A stretch of DNA of 22,147 nucleotides from Amanita rubescens. Lineage: Eukaryota; Basidiomycota; Agaricomycetes; Agaricales; Amanitaceae. The stretch is from positions 1 to 22,147 of the forward strand of contig WION01000736.1 of the NCBI GenBank assembly GCA_015039365.1. The letters run 5' to 3'. Position numbers and translations under genes: made by a program. The notes below the pieces were generated by a model. That model was not told the origin of the DNA. It saw only the letters and a list, made by a program, of their open reading frames with translations, and searched no databases. Below, in pieces: positions 9,347 to 20,938 of this stretch (positions are counted from its first letter, which is position 1; the number at the start of each line of letters is the position of its first letter).

Positions 9347-11748
9347 CTATTCACTATCCCCTTTTTCCCCAGCGGACTCTAAAAACCAGGCTCTCGCAGC
9401 TTCCCAACACACTCTTTCACACTCTACTCCATTCAGAGGATGAGACTCGCCATCAAACACGAGCATATCCACTCGACTCCCCCCTTTGGCTGTTCCTCTT
9501 CCATTCCGAAGAGCTTTAAGAGTATGGTAATATCCGTATCCTTGAGTAGGGGCAACGCGAAGATCGTCCTTCCCGATGAGGAGGAGAACGTCTGCCGTGA
9601 CTTTATCAGCGAAGCGCAGCGGTGATGCATTATATAGCTTTTGGTATATTTCAGGAACCATGCCTAGCTGAGTTGGGATTGCGTTCTCTGAAGAAACGCC
9701 GCCGTCACTTTGTGAGGAGGAATGTGAAATAGTAGTAGGGGGAGAAGAAGCAATCGGGACTGGGTATTGAAGGCCAAATTCAGCGTAACCCCAGTCAGGG
9801 ATATCACTGGTCGATATTTCGCCAACTGAAATGACGGGGTTACGGAGAGCGGCTGCTGTGAATATATCCGGGAACTGGCCAATCACTATATATATAAATT
9901 CCTGTCAGTATATCGATCCGTCGTATATAGAAAAAGTTGCATACAGTGTGCGCCTAAAAATCCACCGTGGCTTCCACCAAAGAAAAACACCTTTCCTCGG
10001 CCCAACTGGGCGTAACCGAGTTCAACCAAATGATGCAAGGTCTGAATGCAGTCTTGAACGTCCAGTGAACCGCACTTTCCAATCAAGCGGAGAATAGCGG
10101 ATTGGCCATACCCTACTGAACCGGTGTAGTTGGGTAGAGCAACGGTGTCTTGGGAATCAATGATGATTACTATTGAACGTGCAAGGTATTAATGGTAACT
10201 TACACCCTTCCAGAGCGAACGCCGACGTAATCGGGTTGAATTCCGTCGTGGTACCGCTGTGCGGACCACCGTGTGGGGCGAGAATACATCGACTCGCCTG
10301 GCTCGGAAAATTTGAGCGGATGACGACCGCTTCTACAGGGTCCCGGTTGGGAGTAGGTATGATCTTCGTCTCGATGGATAACAATGCAATTCTAAGCTCC
10401 TCGGTGAGCGTTGGCTCGTGTATAACCCGCCAGTCTACGGAACATGTAGCAGAGATGGTACCCAGTAAAACTTGGTGCGGCACGTTGGGGGCGCTTCGTA
10501 CGCAAACGATCCTGTCTTGGTCATCAGTTGTTAAGAGTGTCCAGCTCCAGTTCGATTCGTCTACAGGTGTGAGGTCGATGATCTGGCCTGTTTGGGTATC
10601 TATAAGTAGAATTGTATTTCGGGATCTCCATGTCGACGAAACTACGATCTTTGGTGCGTTCCAGTTGGGGTGATTGACAGTGAATGATGAGGATAAAGTC
10701 CAGGGTGGGTATAAGCCAGGGAACGATTTGGGATCATCGTCTTGTATGATTGGGACTAGAGTCTTAGATTGGGCCAATGGGGAATCGGATAATAAAGGAA
10801 GGTCGAAAGCGTTCAAAGAATTTGTAGACGCATGTGGCCCCCCTGTCTCGCTCGATAGATAAACCAGTTTCGTGCCAGCGGTGCCAGCGGACGAAACAAA
10901 TATGCGTGGAGACCGACATGAGAGATGCGATGGCGTCAACTTGTCCGCCGTGCATTCTCTCGTGGAATATTCATCAAGATCGCTGGTATCTGAGGTAACG
11001 CTTATTCGCCAGATACCGAAGGGCCGATTAAAACAAAATTTGATTCCTAACAGGCGGTCATCGGGCGAAGATTCATACCCAGTGGCATAGAGTTCGGTAT
11101 CAGTATGGTATATGACCTGGCCGAAGTGAACCACGTTCTCAGTTGGAATCGATAGATGATATAGCTTCGGCTTGGTTTCATCTTTTGACCACTGAAGTAT
11201 GAACACGCCGGGCCGTTTGAAGCTTGGAAGACCTTCACCAAACGAGGGCGTGTATCTGAATTTGGCGAACGCATCATCTGAAGAAGATGGTGGGTTCTTC
11301 TCTGCGATGTAGAGTAGGGAAGTTTCGGACGGGGAAAATGTGATTGACGATATGAATTCTACATCGCGCTGAGCAGCGATAGGCAAATAAAGGGAGAAAA
11401 CGCACCGTCTGAGTAAAACTGGCCATGTGCACGAGTCACATCCCTACACGCTACCAACCGGTCGTTGTTCCAGATCTCTACAAATCGACCAGAGCCCCCG
11501 GTCTTTGAAGCGTCCCGGAGAATAGCCCGGAAAGATCGGGATGGGGATACGAGCGACAAGACGATATCATTCGGCACATCTTCAAGTGCGGTCGAGATTG
11601 TCGGAGGAGGTAATGCCACGGATTTGGTGACAACGCGTTTCACATTTCGTTCATGATCCCGGACACTGAACACGATGCGTAGAGACGATTGTGACAGGAA
11701 TTGGGCCGATGTAGGCTGGGGAAGGGCTGATAGTTGGTTGTAGTACAT
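9347..11748 (-). CDS. acylaminoacyl-peptidase (prolyl oligopeptidase family S9C)
   Basis: Serine peptidase that releases N-acylated amino acids from blocked peptides; cytosolic in eukaryotes. Minus strand, four exons: 11748-11406, 11358-10204, 10148-9945, 9885-9347; introns 47, 55 and 59 nt. The total of 2241 nt encodes 746 residues, near the family length of about 730. N-terminal beta-propeller region: FSVRDHERNVKRVV, GRFVEIWNNDRLV, ISSITFSPSETSLLYIAE and ESNWSWTLLTTDDQDRI. C-terminal alpha/beta-hydrolase region: ILAPHGGPHSGTTTEFNPIT, ALPNYTGSVGYGQ, nucleophile Ser559 in GGSHGG, Asp675 in GKDDLRV and His716 in GESHPLNGVE. The acceptor at 11359 (GATGTAG) is chosen because it alone keeps frame into DEFISSITF. 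The open frame continues upstream of 11748 to 11877, so an earlier start is possible, but MYYNQLSALPQPT matches the family N-terminus. The gene is intact. A divergent neighbour starts near 11922. Confidence 0.93.
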
Positions 11749-11921
11749 GGAAGAGTTGTTCCGGACTCCACTGTGGAACCGTACCCACGCGGGGAATCGG
11801 CGGCCATACGAACCATGACGGAAATCCACGAATAGTCTACCATAACGCCCAAGAGATGCATACATGCAACTTGTCATGGTAAGACTCTGAAAATCTCGTA
11901 TGGATCACCATTTAGTCCAAC
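11749..11921. promoter_or_regulatory. shared upstream region of divergent genes
   Basis: About 170 bp lie between the start codon of the acylaminoacyl-peptidase gene (11748, minus) and the presumed start of the small plus-strand gene (11922). The region probably holds both promoters. No specific element was identified. Confidence 0.35.
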
Positions 11922-12450
11922 ATGTCCGATGTCGTACGACGTGGCCGGCGCGATGTGTACCATTTCTCGTCGGTAACTTCCGGATCTCGTTCCCACCATC
12001 TACGCTCAGCCGCTGCCGCTTCTATTTCCTTTTACAGACCATGCTTTCCGCAACCGACGAACAGGAATCTCACCTATGGCCGTATCCTCTGCTTTATCCT
12101 TAAGAAGACTCGGACGACATTTGCCCGCAACACCTATTCAATGGACGACTTTCTCTTGTTTATCGAATCATTCAAGATATCGCTTTTGCTATACCTCTGG
12201 CCATCATGTAGCTCTTGGACTCTAACGTTGCACCTTGCTTAATTAGATGGCTTGCTTCCAAATTCCACAGCGAACATCGTCGACGTCTTGTCCCCGGGCA
12301 GAGAGTATGGTGCGGCGTGCGCCCGCTCTCGTGGCCGTTATGAACTTCCTCTGTGGGACCTCGACCCTACAGTCAGTCCACCGCGCAAAGCGATACGACA
12401 TCACATCGATGTCATTCTGTCTGACAGGGTGCATTCTACATATACAATCT
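11922..12450 (+). pseudogene. broken small gene, possible membrane protein
   Basis: A plausible exon chain starts at ATG 11922 (MSDVVRRGRRDVYHFSS), with a GT-AG intron of about 64 nt ending CTTTTACAG near 12038. It continues as TMLSATDEQESHLWPYP and then LLYP, where an in-frame TAA follows. Beyond the stop the same frame stays strongly coding-like (EDSDDICPQHLFNGR, LSLVYRIIQDIAFAIPLAI). It crosses a second short intron (GTAGCTC to TTAATTAG near 12254) into WLASKFHSEHRRRLVPGQ. A +1 shift then leads to ELPLWDLDPTVSPPRKAIRH and HIDVILSDRVHS. The LVYRIIQDIAFAIPLAIIWL stretch could be a membrane helix. I do not recognise the family. The stop and the shift suggest a pseudogene, or sequence errors. 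It is convergent with the F-box gene. Confidence 0.4.
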
Positions 12451-12471
12451 ATCTCTTAGTACAAATTTACA

Positions 12472-13807
12472 TTACCTACAAGTCTCTAGGACAGAATGAC
12501 ATGCGATGTGATTTTTCAAGTGGAACGTGACAAGTTTTAGAATACCAATTTCTTCCAACTCTTTTAAACCCTTCACCCGACGCACTGCTTCAAAAAACAT
12601 ATCAGTATTTTCTGGATTGTAAATACCCAATATAATCTTGATCAGCTTCAGATTTGGGAACAGGCTCCGGAATTTATCGAGGCAATTTGGGGACTCGAAA
12701 AATCCCAACTTGGACAAGTATTCGTGTACTGAACTGTCATATAGAATGAACTTGAATTTAAATTCCTCTAGAAGGTTTGGCGAAGGAAGAGCGGACAACA
12801 TCTTCCACATAGCCGATACGAGACTTGCGTAGGCGAAATTGGGAAATCCGATAAACAGCGTCCGAAGGTTGATGCATTGCAGAACTTGGGTTGGCTCCAA
12901 ATATTTGATTGATTCATCTGTCACAGGGTTTACTCGCTAAGGTGTCATATATCTGGAACACAAACGGGAGCTTACCGAACGTGGCAAAAGTATATGGCTT
13001 GATAAATGTGATGAGAAGCTGTTCGACGCTATGACCGATGTGCTGTAAAAATCGCCAGGTCAAGGGATCCGCAGCCCGAGCAACGGGGTCCCGTATATGG
13101 AAGGTATGAACGGTAACGTCAAGGCCGGGGTTAACTAATGGATCAAGTACATGTTTAAAAAACGCGAGGGAGATGTTGTCGAGTATTCTGAAGTGGAGGG
13201 GACGACGAAATATGGATAGATGACGCGAGAAGCCCGAATGTTCTATTTCTTTAAACCGCAGCCTCCGGAAGGCAAGCGTTTTCAGAGTTGGTGAAAGCCG
13301 GCGGAACAACGCCACCACATCTTCGGCTTTCGTCATGCCCACGCCGTCCAACTGCAAATCGTGTATCTTCAATTCGAAGATCACATCTAGGACGAAGCGC
13401 GGTACTTGTTTCCATCCATATTTCCAGAGCGAATGTATGAATATGCTCAGTGTCTTGACATTACAGAGGTTTGATGCGATTGTTTTAGGGTCTCTCTCAT
13501 TGCCATAGTCGTAATTTCGACAGAACAAGTCTTGGAGGTGTATCTCTTCGACAGCGGACGTAAAGCTGGTCCATGGCGCACCAGGCAAGGTTCAAGAACT
13601 GTTCAAAATCCTTAGTCCGACCGGAACTCGAGGGTGGAAATTAGACGATGCCGGGATTCTGACAAGGGCACGTTTAGAGACGAGGCCGCAGGAAAGTAAT
13701 GTCGATGTCTCGTCGAGTTGATCGATTAATTCGTCGAGAAGCTCTGGGGGAAATTTGGAGTCGCTAGCTACGTGCATGTTGGCTGCAGATTGGCAGTGAT
13801 GAATCAT
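12472..13807 (-). pseudogene. F-box/leucine-rich-repeat-type protein, frame-disrupted
   Basis: Minus strand: exon 1 13807-12976 and exon 2 12932-12472, with a 43-nt intron 12975-12933 whose acceptor GCGAG keeps frame into NPVTDESIKYLEP. About 429 residues. An F-box-like N-terminus (KFPPELLDELIDQLDET then LLSCGLVSKRAL) suggests an SCF ubiquitin-ligase adaptor. Leucine-rich, LRR-like segments follow: VEEIHLQDLFCRN, NLCNVKTLSIFIHSLWK, LKIHDLQLDGVGMTKAED, VVALFRRLSPTLKTLAFRRL, HSVEQLLITFIKP, CINLRTLFIGFPN and LFPNLKLIKIILGIYN. The direct frame hits a TGA at 13591-13589. Three +1 shifts within about 70 bp (13657-13658, about 13614, 13589-13590) instead give a family-like bridge (RHRLISTLEFRSD, DFEQFLNL, PGAPWTSF). 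The start could be ATG 13807 or 13777. Such genes are numerous in agaricomycetes and often decay. Confidence 0.65.
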
Positions 13808-16621
13808 CTGATTTTCGCGATTGCAGGTTACTAAAGTAGGCCTAAAATGGAAATTAAATTATTCTCATCAACGCTACACCACATAACGTGATAATATTAG
13901 AGTCTCCTCCCAAAGGAGGTGAATGTGAGGGAATCAGACGGAGAACGATAGATATGAAGGCATGCCGGCGGAGTACATGCAGGGATGACTGAGCCTTCCT
14001 CCATATACAGGGAGGTGGGGGGCACGAATATCGCGTCATCGAAGGACTTTGATTTGTGCCATCATTGAGTTACGGGTGAATTCAAACGCGGAACTAACTC
14101 TTGCCTCACCGTTAGTGGCACCTCCCTGGAGTTTTCGGCCATTTCCGCTTTCAATTTGGCCAAACAACGCAAGGCCTCTCGCTCAGAGAGTCAGAGCCGC
14201 ACCACTCAATTCCGGTGAGCGTGTCCTCCTACCTCTTTACTGACCATATCCCACACATCTACCACAACATCGCTCTCTACGTGACTTGCTGACTGCCCGC
14301 CCACGTCAAAAATTTTACCACTCAGCCACTTCAGCGGTTCACGCGTCGGCGATGTCATTTTGGCAACTTGCGCTCTGGCGGCTCCCCCTCTGGCAAGGAA
14401 CATTCACAAGACCAAATTGCCTATAGTAATGAGTATGTACTTGCACCACCTTCAAAGTTTCACTGCTCATGCCATTCACCATCCAGCCAACACGATAATT
14501 TTGCACTCCACCGCTCACCGAGCGCAGCGCCGCTCGCCAGCCCCTTGCCCAGCACCATCGCTATGTCATCAACAACTGGCGCATTCCTCCACTACATGCT
14601 AGTACCCGTTCATGCCAATTACTCTTCTGTCTGCTCGGATCGTACTCGCCAGCGTACCCTTTTATTTCCCGGGTCTTGTATGCACATCCCTGTCCTTGGT
14701 CCTTTTGAAATGCCTGCATCTCGGGACAGGAGTTTGGATGGGAGTAGATTATATTCGTTTTCGTGAGCCGGGTCTTATTTACGTATAACAATTTTGAAAG
14801 CATACAGAATCACGAAACGAGGCGGCAGGCCCATATCATTTCAGTGCATAGCCTGTATCTCCATTCGCTGCAAGAAATCTGAATCGTCGCGTCTTGGTGC
14901 GAATACAACTCGTAACTGTGACATCCTCAGTTACGGATGTCTATAACATCACCCTATCCTGCTGATCAATTACCCGTTTGAAAGCGACACTTACTTTGGA
15001 CAGCGAAGCAAACGGCATTCGATGAGCTTCAACTATCAGTACACTGAGGCCAGATGGATGACGAACGTCTCGTTTCCTTGTGTGGTTTGGTTCGCGTGAT
15101 GCATATGCCTACTCCACGCCACTTAGTAAGAACATCTTGTTTCGGCAAAGGTCAATACGCAGGCTGCGATGAGTGGGTGATGCATGATGATTAATAAATA
15201 CAACGAGTAGATCACTGACATAAATCATTTCTTAATGGCGCTCGTACGTTTCGTTAGATGTTTGAGACATGTGGGATAGTACTACGCTGGCGACCCACAA
15301 GCTTTCCCGCCGCCTAGCCTGCTCTGCTCCCTTCCTTCTCGCTCGAAGCTCAAGTGACGGTATCTCCAATGATCGCGCAGTATTCCCCGCATGATCTTGA
15401 GCTATGTGGATGGAGGAAGGGTCCTCAGTCAGCTTCGAGTGCAATGACACCATCGGAGATGATAAGCGTTGGGCGCTGATTGTTCTCGTCTATTTTGCCT
15501 ACGTTTCGGTTCTAGCCAAGCGTACGTTTGCACAAGTCATAGAATGCCCTGATCGATACACGTAGGATATGCTCAGAATGGCGCGAGAGAATCTGCCATT
15601 GGAAGATACCAAACTGGGTATTTTAGTCTGAGTCCCGGCATGATTCATGGTGGGATCAGGGGAAAGTGAGGCATGACGAGTCGACATTGCTACTACATTG
15701 GACGATATTAGCTGGATCACCAATATTGATCGCGATCACGACTGTGTCGGAGAGCTACCAATAGCAAAATCTTAACTGAGTGGGTAGAATAGGCCTGGGA
15801 TCGTAAGCACGTTTCGTTTCTCGTACGACCGGCGCCGCTGCAAAGCAGGTTAGTACTAGGGATGCTGATTCAAAGAACATTGAAGATGGCGATCCATACT
15901 GTACGTCATATGTCCACCTTGGCACATAATTTTTTTTTTCCGTTTAGTCTTGGACACAACTTCCTTGATGCTTCCTGATTGAGAGACAGACGATGAATAG
16001 GATGAAAGCAGCGGAGACAATGAAACACGGCCTGAGGAAGTCACTCCGAAGGCATACCCCCTCGTTTTCCAATCCACGCTCTGAATCAGCCTGCGTATTG
16101 CCTGGAATACGCTTTTCAGCAAAGAATGGTCGCATAGTTTTGCAGCAAGTCAGAGGTTCGGACGAAACCTTCGACATTGCTAAATGAAGTAATTGACCAA
16201 ATACGTACAACTTGGCTTAGGTTCCAGGGGTCCCTGCCTCGTGCTTGTTCTTCCGCCAAACGCACCAGCCATTCCCATCGCAGTGCTCTCAACTGAACAT
16301 GTCAGTGTTTCATTTGCACGCCGCTGCCTGGGCTGACCACCCTCATTTCAGAGCCTGACACGCCATCTTCAAGTTAGCACTGCCCAGTGCCGAGTTACCT
16401 AGACTGCACACGTACTACTGGTGAGCTCCAGAAACTGCTGTTGCTTCACGACTGATGGCAGTGCCACCATTCACTGTTCCCTAGTACCAGCTGGTTCCTC
16501 AATCAAGTTGAACTCAGAGTCTCGGACACGCTTTCTAGATTCACATCACTTTCCTTCTTCCTGAGCTCATTATTACTTCTGCACCATACTACAATAAACA
16601 TTCTACCACAAAGCACTGGTG
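13808..16621. other. long stretch without a confident gene
   Basis: Several minus-strand open frames look mildly coding. One spans 14355-14206 (MTSPTREPLKWLSGKIFDVG then SHVESDVVVDVWDM). A pair at 15723-15499 and 15453-15232 can be joined only by an implausible 27-nt intron. Another lies at 16122-15856. None carries a recognised motif, a full set of splice sites or a matching neighbour exon. Remnants of decayed genes or short unannotated genes are possible. From about 16.3 kb the sequence is the immediate upstream region of the GTPase gene. Confidence 0.35.
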
Positions 16622-17926
16622 ATGGAAGATACTCATACAACTAGCATGCTTCTATCAAGTAGGCGGCCAATATATGCATTTCTATTCCCTTCCCAAAATT
16701 TGACTAATGTATTTGGATATAGATGACTCAGAGAAACATGTCAGAATGCTCAAAGATCAATACCTATGTCCCCATTTTCGTATCCTTGTTATAGGAAGGG
16801 CCAATGCTGGCAAAACAACCATCCTTGAGAAGCTTTGTGGTGTAGCAAGGGGAACAAAGCCTATCATATATGACAAGGATGGTAAGCCTGCCTCAAATTT
16901 CTGCTTTAAAATTCTTAGTTCTTTGTAGGTAAAAAAGCTTTTACCCACTGGGTCTCATTTGATTTCATCAATTGAGGTAAGTTGACTTGTGACATCTCAA
17001 CATACTTTATTCATATCCAGTTACATATCACCAGAGAGGCCTTCATGATATTGAGCATCAAATTACATTTGATGGAAGTGATTTTATCTTCCATGACTCT
17101 CAAGGTTTTGAATCTGGTGCAACTGAGGAATTGGAGATTGTTTGGGACTTCATTGAAAAGAGGTCTGGAGAAACTGAGATAAAGAATCAGTTGCATGCAA
17201 TTTGGTATATTCCTTGTGCTTTTAGCATCACATTCCTGATCTGGCTTATTGTACAATGTAGGTACTGCATCCCCATGGATGGCCCTCGGCCCATTCTACC
17301 TGCAGAGCTTGCATTTTTTACAAAAGGGACTGGCAAAGGTAAATATTTATTGCTCAAATTGGCTTCTACCTGCCCCAAAATCTATGATGCCAGTGTGTTA
17401 ACAAATTCATATAACCTTGCAGTTCCTTTGGTAGTTGTGTTTACCAAATTTGATGGTCAAATCATCAATGAATATGTTACCTTAATGGATCCATACATTG
17501 AAGATAAGTGGGAAATGGCTAGGAACAATGCTGAACACACTTTTCAAAAGGTTTATCTTCCCAAAGTCTTAGATGCCAAATATCCTCCTAAGGCATATGT
17601 GCGATTGGAAGGTGAGAAGGCAAGCATTCCATCTCTCTAGTAACATAAATAATGTTGCTTGAAAAATAGACATGGATTTACCAGAGAAGCACTGTCCTGA
17701 ATTAGCTCAACAGACTGCTGATGCAATTGATGATGAAAGCTTACATCATTTGTTTGTCTCAACACAGAAGAACAACCTTGATCTCTGTGTTAAGGCTGCA
17801 TTTCAGTGAGGTTCATATTAAAGCATTTCTTTTCATGCACTGACCATTCTCAGAGCAGTCATCAATAATAATTTCACATGGGAAGACACTGCTATTGTTG
17901 TTCTTAGCAAATTTCCACATTACTGG
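16622..17926 (+). CDS. P-loop GTPase-domain protein, 5' part (gene continues)
   Basis: Fungal-type P-loop GTPase, a family expanded in mushrooms; cellular role unknown. Exons: 16622-16658, 16723-16881, 16929-16976, 17035-17204, 17262-17338, 17423-17611, 17670-17805, 17854-17926. The first exon (MEDTHTTSMLLS) splices in phase to DSEKHVRMLKDQY; the ATG at 16707 lies in that first intron. G1/P-loop is VIGRANAGKTTILEK, G3-like is FHDSQGFESG, G4 is VVVFTKFDGQ, and a G5-like LFVSTQ follows. Other markers: NQLHAIWYCIPMDGPRP, KYPPKAYVRLEDMDLPEKHC and NNNFTWEDTAIVVLSKFPHYW. Exon 3 needs one A fewer in the A6 run at 16931-16936 to read KKLLPTGSHLISSIE. After FPHYW the gene runs through a GTATGC donor (17927) into the microexon-like array; a likely C-terminal exon lies at 21247. 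Base composition is more AT-rich than in the genes to the left. Confidence 0.85.
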
Positions 17927-18052
17927 GTATGCATAGTTTGTTAAATATCTGCACAGCAATGTAGAAAGAATTGAATTGGGAACAGTTCCGCAGGCAGGCA
18001 GGTGTCCAATTTTATATGACATGCTAAACATTCACAAAATATGCAACAGCAT
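17927..18052 (+). other. transition from GTPase exon into the array
   Basis: The donor GTATGC at 17927 follows the FPHYW codons. The nearest good acceptors are CACAG (17955) and the CAG series within GCAGGCAGGCAG (17991-18001), followed by a possible donor GTGTCC at 18002. The next AACAG ends at 18049 and is followed by CAT and a GCAAGT donor at 18053. The exact splice choice in this short stretch cannot be fixed by eye. Confidence 0.35.
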
Positions 18053-18115
18053 GCAAGTAACACTGTGATTTATTTGCATGTGCCCTAATTAGCCTTGTGC
18101 TAGATGTCTGTTACA

Positions 18116-18132
18116 GAAATGAAAGAAATTCA
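18116..18132 (+). other. possible 17-nt exon inside the array
   Basis: The first long interval (18053-18183) can be split by an acceptor TTACAG ending at 18115 and a donor GTGTAT at 18133 after TTCAG, leaving a 17-nt piece. This is the one candidate spacer in the array whose length is not a multiple of three, so it may instead be intronic. Confidence 0.25.
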
Positions 18133-20905
18133 GGTGTATTCTATCACATACCATTTGTACAAAGTTTAATGATTGGATGACAGTGGGTGAGCAAAATACA
18201 ATCACTCATAAATATCATGCCTTGTCTCATGGCCACCAGTTTGTGAGTCATGCTTCTCTTAGTTATGTAAAAGTCTTGTCCCATGATCAACAGGAAGTGA
18301 GTGTGCCACTCAATTCCTGACAGGTACTAGTCCCATGGCTCATGATATGACCAACAGACAGTGAGTAAATCTACCTTTTAAACAGTATTATCACACCATA
18401 TTCTACAATTAAAAGGCAGTCAGTCTCACAACATTTTCCTGAATTTTGGGGCTCACACTATATCACATTCTATTACATCAAGAAAGTGAGTGACACCAAC
18501 ATTTTTTTAACATCTACCCTGATTCAATGAGCAACAGAATGTTTGTGACATTATACTTATATTTGGACAAATCTTGTTTAATTACATCTTAACAATAGCG
18601 AGTAAGTGACTGTCCATCCAACTACTGATATTCATTCTAAGCACTCAATAAAACAGGCAGTGAGTGGAGACCTACATTGTCTTCTTGGCAGTCTCTTCAC
18701 ACTGACTACATGAACAAAAGAAAGTGAGTGGTGACAGTACTGTCCACTCCTATGCTAGAATTTATTATGTCCTTATGTCACACAGTCAGTAAGTAATCCC
18801 ATCATGCACTTTGGCAGGCATCTTATAACAGCTTGTGGTCACATGAACAACAGTATGTGAGTGAACTTGCACCTTTTTCTGAAACAAACTCTGAGGAAAT
18901 ATTTATCATATAACCAGTCTGTGGGTAACATTAGACATTTGTCTGAAAGAAAGCTTCATCACCCCTTCTCCCCACAATGGACAGCATGCAAGTGTCATTT
19001 ATCTCTCTAGAAGGCAACCTCATCACATCATGACGATTTTCCATGACAAATAGGAAGTGATTGACATTGCACTATTTTCTGAAAGCAATCTTATGACATT
19101 TGTTTCTGTGTCTAACAGGATGTGAGTGATATAGACATTTCTCTGATTGCAATCATCACAGCTCAATTCATATGGTCAACAGCATGTCAGTGACATTACT
19201 ACAGATCTTTCTGATACTTAACCTCATTATATTCTTCCTTTGGTTAACAGTATGTGAGTGACATTTAACAGTTGTCTGGAACAAATCTTCATTGTATGTA
19301 TTTCTCTGTGGCCAACAGTTTGTCAGTTACAATTTTCTGCAATTCAGTTTCATCACTGGTTTTTCTATCACCAACAGGCAGTGAGTGAACAGTTTTGAAG
19401 TTTTTATCAGTCTCATCACACAATTTCACATCCCCAATAGTTTGTGAGTGACATTTCATATTTTCTGAAAGGTAGCCTGATCACATATTACTCTGTTATC
19501 ATCAACAGGGAGTGAGTCTGCACAGTTTTCTGGTCTTCACACTTATCACATTGTTTTCTACTGCCTACAGTATGTAAGTGAACATATTGCTAGTAAGAGG
19601 TGACTTTACCGCATCCTTTGCTGCTACCAGTTTGTCAGTGATGCTGTACATTTTTCTGGAAAACTGTTTCATTGCCTTGTCCTACAATCAACAGCGTGTG
19701 AGTGGCAGAGCATCTTCCAGAAAAGCAATCTCAGAATGTAATAAACAGGGAGTGAGTATCATCATGCAAAATTCTCAAGGGAGTCTTATCACCTAGCAAT
19801 CACATGATAACTTCTTCTATGACTAACAGGCAGTAAGGGAATTATACATTTTCTAAAAGCAATTTTATTACATACAATCTTTCTTCAACAAATAGCATGG
19901 AGTTAGTGTACTTGCATGATTTTCTTCAAGGAAGCCTCATCATGTGTTATTTTCTTGGCCAACAGCCTGAAGTGAGTTCTGTGTATTGTGCATTTCTCTG
20001 AAATACAGTCTTATGGCATATTTTCCTATGACCAACAGCCAACAGTGAGTGGAATAAGATTACAATCCCCTGAGGTGTAGTTTTTTGACATTTTTCCTAA
20101 CCAACAGAAAGGAATTGTGGGTCACATTATACATATATAATTTCTTGAAACCCTCATATATTTCTTTTCCTTCACCAACAGTTTGTGGGTGGCAGTGCAC
20201 ATCATTCTGGAAAATAACCTCATTGTATATTCTGCAATGCACAACAGCCAGTGAGTAGTCTTACTATTAAAAGGCAGTATCATCACATCATTTCCTGTCT
20301 TCAGAAGGTAGTGGGTTATATTGTAACACATTTGTGAACAGGAGTCACATTATATCTGTTTCATAATCAATAGGGAGTGAGTGTCATTCTGCACTTTGAA
20401 TGGCAGGCTGGTTCATCACATCTTCTCCTAGCATGCCCAACAGCAAGTGTGTGGCATTGCACATCTCATAAATTCAATTTTATAGCACATTCTCATCATT
20501 AACAGCATGTGTGTGATATTTTACCCTTGTTCTAAAGTTAATTACATTTTGTCCATCTCCAACAGGAAGTAAGTGATATGATTTAAGGGAAGGAAGTCAC
20601 ATCTGAGTCACATCTATACAATTGAAAGTTTGTGAGTGATATTGTGCAATTTATGTATGGGGATTCCCATGACCAACAGGGAGTGAGTGAGACTGAACAT
20701 CTTTATGTTACCAAAATCCATGATACTTCTAATGACAACAGAAAGTGAGTGGCACTAAAACTTTTGAGCATGAGCCTCATTATATTCCAACCCATCAATG
20801 CTTGATGTATCATTTGAGTGTAACAGGAAGTGAGCAGCATACAAGTGTCTTTCTGTGCTTTCCCCATTTTTACTGCTACCCATAGATTGTAAGATTGCTT
20901 TTCAG

Positions 20906-20938
20906 TTTGTCTAATTCCTGAGCTTTGTGTCTTCCCCG
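20906..20938 (+). other. possible larger exon near the right end of the array
   Basis: A TTTTCAG acceptor ends at 20905 and a GTGAGT donor starts at 20939. Between them lie 33 nt, open in one frame (CLIPELCVFP). If used, the preceding intron would run from 20830 to 20905 and the weak ATT spacer at 20886 would be intronic. The next unit runs from 20939 to the acceptor CTAG at 20993. Confidence 0.3.

Noticed and set aside
10173..10673. Long plus-strand open frame opposite the peptidase exon
   Set aside because: Shadow of the acylaminoacyl-peptidase exon 2; no independent support.
11369..11405. 37-nt intron in the acylaminoacyl-peptidase gene and an apparent frameshift
   Set aside because: Using the next acceptor (GATGTAG, intron 11405-11359, 47 nt) restores the frame and the conserved DEFISSITF, so the gene is intact.
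577..13807. Programmed +1 ribosomal frameshifting as explanation of the broken frames
   Set aside because: The shift sites share no slippery motif or stop-codon context, and several occur per gene; decay or sequence error is simpler.
15232..15723. Two-exon minus-strand gene
   Set aside because: It joins in phase only through a 27-nt intron, too short for this genome's 43-67 nt norm, and shows no recognised domain.
16707..16928. Start of the GTPase gene at ATG 16707
   Set aside because: An upstream ATG exon (16622-16658) with GT-AG intron 16659-16722 joins in phase to DSEKHVRML; the 16707 ATG then lies in that intron.
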